Positions 23,944-30,906 of a DNA stretch of 55,622 nt are shown here, in pieces (within the stretch, counting starts at the first letter, position 1; every line of letters starts with the position of its first letter). The position numbers and the translations under genes were made by a program. The notes beneath the pieces were generated by a model. The model was not told the DNA's origin and did no database searches. It saw only the letters and a list, made by a program, of their open reading frames with translations. Source of the DNA: Propylenella binzhouense (lineage in GTDB: Bacteria; Pseudomonadota; Alphaproteobacteria; Rhizobiales; Afifellaceae); assembly GCF_009866965.1 (NCBI RefSeq), contig NZ_SPKJ01000017.1:1-55622 (forward strand). The letters run 5' to 3'.

Positions 23944-24756
23944 TCACCGGATCGACGAGAAGTGGCTGCGGATCGCCTGGACGATGCTGAGCGCGGCGAG
24001 CCATGAGGTCTTCGGGTTGTCCGGCAGCGGCGCGTTCTCGAGCCGGATCCGGAAACTGCCGAACGCGCCGGCGGCCTCCAGCTCGTGGATGTTCCTTCCG
24101 ATCGCGGGATCCGCCACAAGCGTGACCCTGGTCCGCTCGAAGCCGATGCCGGCGAGGGCTACGGCGGCGGTGACGTTGGCGTTCTTCGGATAGAGCGCCG
24201 CCGCCGCGCGCGCATCGCCTTCGAAGATGATCGTCTCGCTCCGCAGCGCGGCGAGATCGAAGCGCTCGCCCGCCGGGCTGCCGAGCCAGGCGTGCGGCGG
24301 CTTCCGGCCGGTATAGACGACGTGGTCGAGCCCGGCGGCCGCGGCCGCGCGCAGGACGTCGAGCCCGCCGATCGCGCCCGAGGCGATGACGGCGCGGGCC
24401 CCGCCGGCCCGGGCGCTTTCCTCGATCTCCGCGCGCACCGCGGCGTCGCCAAGCGCGCCGATCGAGACGATCACGCAGTCGACGCCCCGGCGCAGGACAG
24501 TCGGGAGGACGGTCGCGACCGCCTGGTGGCTCGCGCATTCGACGACGAGTTCCGGCCGCCAGGCGAGAAGCGCGTCCACCTCCGGGAAGAACGCGACGTC
24601 GTCGGGCCCGGCCGGCGCGGCCGCCACCTTCCCCGGCGGCACCAGCGCCGCACCGATTGCGGGCATGGCCTCGTCGGCGGCGAGGCTCGCCCGCAGCGAA
24701 CGCGCCATGGCGCCGAAGCCGATCGTGGCGACACGCTTGCCCGCGGCAGGCATCAT
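23944..24756 (-). CDS. L-aspartate dehydrogenase-like NAD(P) enzyme (NadX/DUF108 family)
   Basis: 270 residues. Rossmann motif GFGAMA (13-18) and the family C-terminal domain with GAIGGLDVL, KNANVTAAVALAG, NIHELEAAGAFG (conserved His) and NPKTSWLAALS. True NadX oxidises aspartate to iminoaspartate for NAD synthesis or amino-acid turnover. Here the gene is last in an operon with a HpaB-like monooxygenase, cupin and hydrolase, with no nadA/nadC nearby, so a catabolic role on an amino or imino acid intermediate is possible. Its ATG overlaps the stop of the hydrolase by 4 bases (24753-24756). Confidence 0.85.
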   Translation of the reverse strand: MMPAAGKRVATIGFGAMARSLRASLAADEAMPAIGAALVPPGKVAAAPAGPDDVAFFPEVDALLAWRPELVVECASHQAVATVLPTVLRRGVDCVIVSIGALGDAAVRAEIEESARAGGARAVIASGAIGGLDVLRAAAAAGLDHVVYTGRKPPHAWLGSPAGERFDLAALRSETIIFEGDARAAAALYPKNANVTAAVALAGIGFERTRVTLVADPAIGRNIHELEAAGAFGSFRIRLENAPLPDNPKTSWLAALSIVQAIRSHFSSIR

Positions 24757-25544
24757 GCGCTCCGGAGGAAGTTCAGGACAGCGTCCGCAAAGGCCTGCGG
24801 CCGGACGCGCGGATAGAAATGTCCGCCGGCGAACCGGACCGAGCGGGCGCCCGGGATCGCCGCTGCGAGCCGTTCGGCATGATAGGCCGGGACCATTGCG
24901 TCATCCTCGGCCGAAACCACCAGCGTGGGCGCGGCGATGCGATGAAGCTCGGCCGAACGGTCGAAGTCGAGCAGCATGCGGATACGGGCGGCCGTGACCG
25001 CGATCGGCTCGAGGTCGGCCGCCGCCGCCTTCGTGGCGCGCTCGAGATCGGGCGCATGCGCGTTCACCCAGTCCGGCGCGTAGCCGAGGATGTTCGTCAG
25101 GTCCTGATAGGCCGCCGGTCCCATCCGTTCGAGCACTGCGGCGCGGAACGCGAACAGCGTCCTGAAGCGGTAGTCCGCACGGTCCCAGGTACCGCTGAGG
25201 ACGAGCCCGGCCACCCGGTCGGCCGCGTCGAGCGCGAGAACCTGGCCGATGGCGCCGCCGGTGGAATGGCCGACGACATGGGCACGCTCCACGCCGAAAT
25301 GATCGAGAACGGAGACCACGTCCTCCGCCAGCGCCTCGATCGTGTAGCGCTGCTCCGGACGGTCGCTGCGCCCCGCCCCGCGATGGTCGAACAGGATGAG
25401 GCGGTGCCCGTCCCGCAGGAGAGACCGGTGCGGGTTCCAGAACGCCGCGGACCCGCCGAGACCCGGGATGAGGAGCAGCGGGTGGCCTTCGCCCTCCGTC
25501 TCCGCGTGGATGCGGCATCCGTCGGGGGTCCGCACGAAGGGCAT
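24753..25544 (-). CDS. Alpha/beta hydrolase
   Basis: 263 residues, cytoplasmic. Triad Ser94 (GHSTGG), Asp215 (AEDDAMVP, Asp214 also possible) and His242 (GGHFYPRV). It resembles the 3-oxoadipate enol-lactonase/RutD group. It lies 7 bases after the cupin gene and overlaps the NadX-like gene, in the operon 23944-27567. It probably cleaves a ring-opened or ester/lactone intermediate of the compound oxidised by the HpaB-like enzyme. It is not close to the four paralogs in 28520-42938, lacking their long N-terminal helical region. Confidence 0.82.
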   Translation of the reverse strand: MPFVRTPDGCRIHAETEGEGHPLLLIPGLGGSAAFWNPHRSLLRDGHRLILFDHRGAGRSDRPEQRYTIEALAEDVVSVLDHFGVERAHVVGHSTGGAIGQVLALDAADRVAGLVLSGTWDRADYRFRTLFAFRAAVLERMGPAAYQDLTNILGYAPDWVNAHAPDLERATKAAAADLEPIAVTAARIRMLLDFDRSAELHRIAAPTLVVSAEDDAMVPAYHAERLAAAIPGARSVRFAGGHFYPRVRPQAFADAVLNFLRSA

Positions 25545-25551
25545 CGCGGCC

Positions 25552-26082
25552 TCAGGACTTCGCGAAGGTGTCGACGAGCGGCTCGCCGAACACCGTGGCG
25601 CGTTCGATCTCGAGCACGTCCGCGGGCCGCGGGAAGGGCGCGGGCGCGGGCTCGCCCGGCTTCATCGGCCGACCGATCGCCTTGAAGAAGGTCTCCAGGC
25701 CGTTCGGCATGAGAAACCACACGAAGGTCAGGTCGCAGCCTTCGTCCGCGACGAACATGTGCCGGTTCGTCCTGCCGATATAGACGCTCGCGCCCGGCAC
25801 GAGGCGGTGCTCCTCGCCGTTCAGGACCGTCCTTCCCGTCCCCGAGACGATGTGGATGACCTCGTCGTGATCCGGATGGGTATGCTCGCGCACGTAGCAG
25901 CCGGCGGCGACGGTCTGCGTGCCGAGGCCGAAGCGATGCGTCATCTCCACGATGTGCGGCGCAAGGCGCACGTTGATGTGGCCGTTGGCCGGCACGGGCT
26001 GCCAGTAATGCTCGCCGCCATCGGGCTGGACCACCATCACCGCCGGGAGCTCGGACCGCGTCTCAGTCTGCACGAAGATCAC
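25552..26082 (-). CDS. Cupin-domain protein, possible metal dioxygenase or isomerase
   Basis: 176 residues with a single cupin barrel. Motif 1 has His67, His69 and Glu74 (EHTHPDHDE) and motif 2 has His108 (GRTNRHMF), giving a complete metal site. Cupins of this size act as ring-cleavage dioxygenases, isomerases or binding proteins. GTG start at 26082; a second in-frame GTG at 26073 has better spacing from GAAGG and may be the true start. Between the HpaB-like gene (33 bases away) and the hydrolase (7 bases), the order hydroxylase, cupin, hydrolase reads like hydroxylation, ring opening and hydrolysis; this is inference. Confidence 0.8.
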   Translation of the reverse strand: MIFVQTETRSELPAVMVVQPDGGEHYWQPVPANGHINVRLAPHIVEMTHRFGLGTQTVAAGCYVREHTHPDHDEVIHIVSGTGRTVLNGEEHRLVPGASVYIGRTNRHMFVADEGCDLTFVWFLMPNGLETFFKAIGRPMKPGEPAPAPFPRPADVLEIERATVFGEPLVDTFAKS

Positions 26083-26115
26083 CCTTCATCTGGAATGGCA
26101 TTCGTTCCGCGGGCG

Positions 26116-27567
26116 CTAGTCGGCCGCGTATCGCTCCATGAATCCCTGCGCGATGCCGTGGATCTCGTCCCAGGGCACGTTGACGAAATTGTAGTTGCGG
26201 ACCGCGAAGGCCGGCCCCACGAAGAACTTCTCGTAGGAGGTGGCGCGGCTCGCGTGTTCGGAGCCGACGACGTCCCAGGCGAGCTTGAAGAGCTTCATGC
26301 GCTCGAGCGCGCCGCGCTCGCCGGCGGTCCAGTACTTCTCGAACGCGGCGCGAAGCTCCGGATCGCTCATGATGTCGATGCTCGCGGGGAACTGGAAGTG
26401 CCCCCCGCCCATCAGCTCGCGCAGGATGTCGATGATATAGGAGTGGTTCTCCATGGCCCAGTGGATCGCGCCGTAGAGGTAGCGGCGGTTGAACACGACA
26501 TAGCCGTCGTCGACCTCCTGGAACGCCTCGATCTGCCCGTCCACCATCGCGTTGAAGCCCGCCTCGAAGGCCGCGAGCCGGCCGAGCGTCTCGCGGACGG
26601 CGGGAATGTCGCGGGCGCCCGAGCTCGCCGTCACGAGGCTCGCGATGCTGAGCAGGAAGCGGAGCTTGGTGCCGAAGCGGACATTGCTCTGGTGGTTGGC
26701 GATCACATGCGCCGGCGTCCTGATGTAGATGTCGCGCGAGAGACCGGGATCGTCATGGACGATGACCTTCTCCCACGGCACCTTCACGTCCTCGAAGACC
26801 AGCATGCAGTCCGATTCGTCGAAGCGGTGCGTGATCGGATAGTCGAACTCGGCCCATCCCTCCCGGTGGAACGGCATGCGCGCCCAGAGCGACATGCCGG
26901 GAAGGTTGAGCGGGATCACGCAGGTGATCGATTCCTTCTTCTGGTCGGGAGCGAGCGGCATCACGTTCCCGATCAGCACCTCGTGGGCGTAGGCGGCGCC
27001 CGTCGCCAGCATCTTCATCCCGTTGAGAACGACGCCGTCGTCCTCTTCGGCGGTCACGCGCAGGGCCGGCTGCGGCAGCCCGCTGGTCTGGTAGTAGTTC
27101 TTGTCACGCGCACCCTGCGGCGGGACGATCGCATAGGTCGCGAAGACGTCGTCCTTCCGCATGTGCTCGTAGATGCGCATGAGGTTGCCCGAGCGATTGC
27201 CGCCGGCGGCGTCGAACACCTTCGGGTTCATGCTGAGGCCGGTGATGTTGCCGGCCACGGCATCGGGCGTGCGGCCCATCAGGCCGTAGGAGAACTCGGC
27301 GATCTTCCGGTGCGCGCGGCTGCGCCGGCGCAGGTCGGCCTGCGAGCGCGGCTGCAGATAGTACATCGGGTAGCGTTCGCCGTTCTCCTCGAAGGTCAGG
27401 ATGTCCCGGTTGGCGGGATCGGCCTTGAGGTCGTAGAGCGCGGCATAGGTTCTCGCGCCGTTGGCAAAGGCCGGGTGGGTCGTGGCGTCCTCGATCCGCT
27501 CGGCGCCGACATAGATCCTCCGGCCGTCCCGTATCGATTCGAGATATTCCTTGCCGGTCTTCAACAT
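26116..27567 (-). CDS. HpaB-like flavin-dependent monooxygenase, oxygenase component
   Basis: 483 residues, matching 4-hydroxyphenylacetate 3-monooxygenase (group D flavin monooxygenases) along its length: N-terminal EYLESIRDGRRIYVGAERI and THPAF, SYGLMGRTPD, central SRFDE-like HRFDESDCMLVFEDVKVPWE, and C-terminal LAWDVVGSE. Only two Cys are present and the 4Fe-4S ligand set of 4-hydroxybutyryl-CoA dehydratase is missing, so that relative is unlikely. It needs FADH2 or FMNH2 from a reductase, which is not encoded nearby. First gene of a four-gene operon preceded by a promoter with a palindrome in its spacer; the MarR gene lies just upstream on the same strand. Confidence 0.88.
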   Translation of the reverse strand: MLKTGKEYLESIRDGRRIYVGAERIEDATTHPAFANGARTYAALYDLKADPANRDILTFEENGERYPMYYLQPRSQADLRRRSRAHRKIAEFSYGLMGRTPDAVAGNITGLSMNPKVFDAAGGNRSGNLMRIYEHMRKDDVFATYAIVPPQGARDKNYYQTSGLPQPALRVTAEEDDGVVLNGMKMLATGAAYAHEVLIGNVMPLAPDQKKESITCVIPLNLPGMSLWARMPFHREGWAEFDYPITHRFDESDCMLVFEDVKVPWEKVIVHDDPGLSRDIYIRTPAHVIANHQSNVRFGTKLRFLLSIASLVTASSGARDIPAVRETLGRLAAFEAGFNAMVDGQIEAFQEVDDGYVVFNRRYLYGAIHWAMENHSYIIDILRELMGGGHFQFPASIDIMSDPELRAAFEKYWTAGERGALERMKLFKLAWDVVGSEHASRATSYEKFFVGPAFAVRNYNFVNVPWDEIHGIAQGFMERYAAD

Positions 27568-27643
27568 GAGCGACTTCCCTCACAGAGTTCGCGCCCGCCC
27601 GGCCGAACGGAAGGCGTCATATCGCGGCGCATGCTAGAACAGT

Positions 27644-27672
27644 CGTATATGTAAGTTGCTTACATACGTCAA
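27644..27672 (-). promoter_or_regulatory. Promoter of the HpaB-like operon with MarR-type operator in the spacer
   Basis: Read on the minus strand, TTGACG (27667-27672) and TATACG (27644-27649) are exactly 17 bases apart. A perfect palindrome TATGTAAG-TTG-CTTACATA (27648-27666) fills the spacer. Bound protein here would block RNA polymerase, the usual MarR repression mode. The HpaB-like start is 77 bases downstream, and the MarR gene stop is 65 bases upstream. Confidence 0.7.
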
Positions 27673-27730
27673 TCCGGACCGCCCGGCCGGGCGGTCGGAA
27701 GAAGCGCGGACGCGCCGCCCGGCCGGGGCG

Positions 27731-28348
27731 CTACTTCTTGCGCTCGCTCAGCGCCGGCGAATTGATCGTGTGGAGCGCGTGCTCGGCGTCGACGACGAGC
27801 TTGTCCATGATCGCGTGCAGCGACTGCACCTCTTCGGAGGTGAGCGATCCGAACACCAGATCGTTGGTCAGGCGCCGGAGCGGCCCGACATCGACGATCA
27901 TGTCCCGCCCCTTCTCGGTCAGCGTGAGCAGGCTGCTCCGGCGATCACGCTGGTTCGGACGGCGCTCGACGATGCCGCGCTCGATCAGCTTTCCGATCTC
28001 GGCGGTGACGAAGGGGCTCGAGACCCGGAGCTCGTCGGCGATCTGGCCGACGGTCGCGCTGCCCGCTTCGCCGATCGCGACCATCATCGAATATTGCGGA
28101 CCCGAGACGCCGATATGCGCGGCGAAACGATCGCGCGACCGAAGCATCAGGGTCGACGTACTCAGGACCTTGTAGATAAGATTGCGGAACTTCCCGTCCG
28201 ATCCGTCGACGAGAAGCGTGTCGAGCGAAGTGCTGAGCGGCGGAAACCTTTCGCCGGAGGCCCCTGCTGCGGTATCCGTCCGCGCCGGGGCCGCCTTCTT
28301 TGCACGCGCGGGCCGGCGTGACGGTTCCTTCTCCTTGGGCGATGGCAT
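27731..28348 (-). CDS. MarR-family transcriptional regulator
   Basis: 205 residues: a basic, Pro/Ala-rich N-terminal extension of about 35 residues, then a MarR winged helix (about 80-150, VGQIADELRVSSPFVTAEIGKLIERGIVERR with wing DRRSSLLTLTEKG) and a dimerization tail. It is encoded just upstream of the HpaB-like operon on the same strand, and the palindrome at 27648-27666 is its obvious candidate operator. MarR proteins commonly release DNA on binding aromatic acids. Whether it also binds the similar half-sites at 2049-2068 is open. Confidence 0.9.
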   Translation of the reverse strand: MPSPKEKEPSRRPARAKKAAPARTDTAAGASGERFPPLSTSLDTLLVDGSDGKFRNLIYKVLSTSTLMLRSRDRFAAHIGVSGPQYSMMVAIGEAGSATVGQIADELRVSSPFVTAEIGKLIERGIVERRPNQRDRRSSLLTLTEKGRDMIVDVGPLRRLTNDLVFGSLTSEEVQSLHAIMDKLVVDAEHALHTINSPALSERKK

Positions 28349-28519
28349 GCAGCATCCTCACTCCGCGGGTGCGTTTCATGCAGCATCGTGTTCCGGACGA
28401 CAAGCCGTCGAAGTCTCCGGGCGCGCCGGCGAAGCCTGGTCGATCGCCGGCCTGCCGGGCGAAGTTCCGCCCGTTCCGGCGGGCCGTCCCGCCGGGAGCG
28501 ATCTCAGGCGGCGGACCGG

Positions 28520-29698
28520 CTACCGAGGGCTTGACGTTCCGATCCGGCTTGCCAGCCAGTCCGCCGCATAATCGATCCCGACCTGGCGGTTGTCGACATG
28601 GGCGTGCTCGGCGCCGCCCTCCTCCATCGAGAAGATCCTGATCGACTTGTCCCTCGCGCCGACCGCCTCGTAGAGCCTCGGCGCGTTCTCCACCGGCACG
28701 ATGCGGTCATTGCCGCCATGGGTGACGAGGAAGGGGCAGGCAATCCGTTCCGCCACGCCCTCCAGCGAGAATTTGCGGGCGATCTCGATCGCCTCGTCCG
28801 GCGTGCCGGCATCGACCACCCACTGGAACTGGAAGTTCGACTGGCCGATCGCCTTCGGGTCGCTCTCCGTCTTCTGCTTGATCCGGAGCTGCCAGCCGGC
28901 GAGGTCCCAGTGAAGCGCGCTGAGGGCTATGCAGGCGGCATAGCGCGGCTCGAAGGCGGCGACGCGCGAGGAATAATAGCCGCCGAAGCTGTAGCCCATG
29001 ATGGCCACCCGCTTTCCGTCGACCTCGGCCCGGCCGGCGAGATAGTCGTAGGCGGCCGTGCCCGCCGCCTCGTAGTCGTACCGGCTGTGGATGCCGCGGA
29101 TCCGGAGCGACTCGCCCTGGCCCGGGCCGTCGAGGGACAGCGTGTTGAAGCCGCGGCGGGCGAATTCGAGCCCCGCGAAGATGATGCTCATCTCCTTGGA
29201 ATTATCCATGCCGTTGACGACGACCACGGTCGGCGCGGGGCCGTCCGCCCGCTGTGCGGGGAGGAACAGGGCCGGCAGGCTGGCGCCCTCGTAAGGGACT
29301 TCGACGAACTCGATCTCCGGGTAACGCCGGCGGATGCCCTCGTGATAGCAGCGATAGGCAATGCGGCTCATCGCGCGCTTCGCCTCGCCGGGCGGCACGA
29401 AGCGCTCGGCGTTGTAGTGATAGTGCGCGGCCCGGTAGTAATAATTGCCGGCGGTGCGGTCGTTCCCCTCCGCCGCCGCCTGCTCGGCGATGGCCTCGAC
29501 CGTGCGCGCGAGCGCCCCCCATTCCTCCCACCAGGCGCTCTGATCGCCCTGGCGGGGCCGCAGACGCTCGCAGGCGCGGTCGATCTCCTCGAGGGCGACG
29601 ACGCCGTAGGGCGCCATCCCCTTCATGATGAGTGTCGCGTTCGACCACAGGAAGTTGCCGGGAAAGGTGTCGATCCAGGGACCGCGTTCGACAGGCAT
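28520..29698 (-). CDS. DHPON-hydrolase/FrsA-like alpha/beta hydrolase, paralog 1
   Basis: 392 residues with a helical N-terminal region (about 1-125, including the Tyr-rich NYYYRAAHYHYNAERF) and an alpha/beta hydrolase core: NGMDNSKEMS (162-171), DGPGQGE (190-196), nucleophile Ser237 in GYSFGG, Asp331 in HGGNDRIVP and His365 in GGAEHAH. The pattern GGLExxKEE / DGPGQGE / late His matches 2,6-dihydroxypseudooxynicotine hydrolase, a C-C bond hydrolase of nicotine breakdown (from memory). The ATG at 29698 has CCGGAGA upstream; a GTG at 29740 is possible but lacks a ribosome site. It differs from its three paralogs by NGMDNS instead of DG(L/M)DNC. Substrate unknown. Confidence 0.85.
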   Translation of the reverse strand: MPVERGPWIDTFPGNFLWSNATLIMKGMAPYGVVALEEIDRACERLRPRQGDQSAWWEEWGALARTVEAIAEQAAAEGNDRTAGNYYYRAAHYHYNAERFVPPGEAKRAMSRIAYRCYHEGIRRRYPEIEFVEVPYEGASLPALFLPAQRADGPAPTVVVVNGMDNSKEMSIIFAGLEFARRGFNTLSLDGPGQGESLRIRGIHSRYDYEAAGTAAYDYLAGRAEVDGKRVAIMGYSFGGYYSSRVAAFEPRYAACIALSALHWDLAGWQLRIKQKTESDPKAIGQSNFQFQWVVDAGTPDEAIEIARKFSLEGVAERIACPFLVTHGGNDRIVPVENAPRLYEAVGARDKSIRIFSMEEGGAEHAHVDNRQVGIDYAADWLASRIGTSSPR

Positions 29699-29736
29699 GA
29701 CGTCTCCGGTGGTTGGCTTTTGGGAATGGCTGGCGT

Positions 29737-30906
29737 TCACGGGCGCGCTTGCGGTACGACGGTCTCGCTGATCCAGTCGGCGATGAAGTTCACGCCGGCG
29801 CGCCGGTCGTCGACCTGGCAGTGCTCGGCTGCGCCCTCGTCCTCGGTAAATATCCTGAGCGTCTTGTCGGCAGAGCCGGCGCGCTCATAGAGGATCTGCG
29901 CCTGCGAGGGCGGGATCAGCCGGTCGTTCGCGCCGTGGACGACGAGGAACGGGCACGCGATCCGCTCGGCCACGCCCTCGAGCGTGAAGCGGCCCATCAT
30001 CTCGATCGCCTTTGCCATGTCGAGATCCGGCACGCCGAGCACCCAGGGCACCTGGAAATGCGACGTGGCGGCCTGGTGATTGCGCATCTCCTCCTCGATC
30101 CGGACGAGCCAGCCCCTCAGATCCCAGAACATCGCCCCGAACGCGACGCAGCCGGCATAGCGCCCGTCGAAGGCGGCGATGCGCGGCGCGGCATAGCCGC
30201 CGAAGCTGTAGCCGAGGACGGTGACGCACGACGGATCGACCTCGGGGCGGCCGGCGACGTAGTCGTAGGCGGCGCGGCCCGGCACCTCGTAGTCGTAGCG
30301 GCTCGGGATGTTCCGGAGCCGAAGCGTCTCGCCCTGGCCGGGCCCGTCGATCGCCAGCGTGTTGAAGCCGCGCCGCGAAAACTCGAGACCCGCGAAGATG
30401 ACGCTCATCTCCTTGCAATTGTCGAGACCGTCGAAGACGACGACGGTCGGCGCGGGGCCGTCGGCGTCCGCGGCCTTCAGGAAATAGGCCGGAAGCGTGC
30501 CGCCCTCATAGGGCACCTCGACCGGCTCGATCCGGGTAAACGAGCGGCGAAGGCCCTCCCGGTGGCAGGCCAGCGACTTCCTGTAGACCTCGGTCTTGAA
30601 CGGTCCCGGCGGGATCATCCGCTCGGCCGTGTAGTAATAGTAGCCGGCACGCATGTAGTAATCGCCGGCGCTGATCCTCCGTCCGGCGGCGTCGGCCGCT
30701 TCGGCCAGGCGTACGGTATGGTCGGCCATGGCCGACCATTCCTCGTGCCAGGCATCGTGTTCGTCCTGGCGGGCGGCGAGCCTCTCGCAGACCCGCTCGA
30801 TGTCATTGAGGGCGACCACGCCGTAGGGCGCCATGCCCTTGGTGACGAGCGTGGCGTTCGACCATTTGAGGTTACCGGGGAATTGCTCGACCCAGCGGTT
30901 CGTCAT
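29737..30906 (-). CDS. DHPON-hydrolase/FrsA-like alpha/beta hydrolase, paralog 2
   Basis: 389 residues. N-terminal FPGNLKWSNATLVTKGMAPYG is shared nearly unchanged by all four paralogs. Core: DGLDNCKEMS (159-168), DGPGQGE (187-193), Ser234 (GYSFGG), Asp328 (HGANDRLIP), His362 (AAEHCQ). The ATG at 30906 shares one base with the stop of the molybdenum enzyme gene, so the two are translationally coupled. This coupling is the best clue to function: the hydrolase probably acts on the product, or a near product, of a molybdenum hydroxylation. Confidence 0.85.
   Translation of the reverse strand: MTNRWVEQFPGNLKWSNATLVTKGMAPYGVVALNDIERVCERLAARQDEHDAWHEEWSAMADHTVRLAEAADAAGRRISAGDYYMRAGYYYYTAERMIPPGPFKTEVYRKSLACHREGLRRSFTRIEPVEVPYEGGTLPAYFLKAADADGPAPTVVVFDGLDNCKEMSVIFAGLEFSRRGFNTLAIDGPGQGETLRLRNIPSRYDYEVPGRAAYDYVAGRPEVDPSCVTVLGYSFGGYAAPRIAAFDGRYAGCVAFGAMFWDLRGWLVRIEEEMRNHQAATSHFQVPWVLGVPDLDMAKAIEMMGRFTLEGVAERIACPFLVVHGANDRLIPPSQAQILYERAGSADKTLRIFTEDEGAAEHCQVDDRRAGVNFIADWISETVVPQARP

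Noticed and set aside
26116-27567. 4-Hydroxybutyryl-CoA dehydratase (same superfamily as HpaB)
   Set aside because: The protein has only two Cys and lacks the three-Cys/His cluster ligands; length and motifs fit a flavin monooxygenase.
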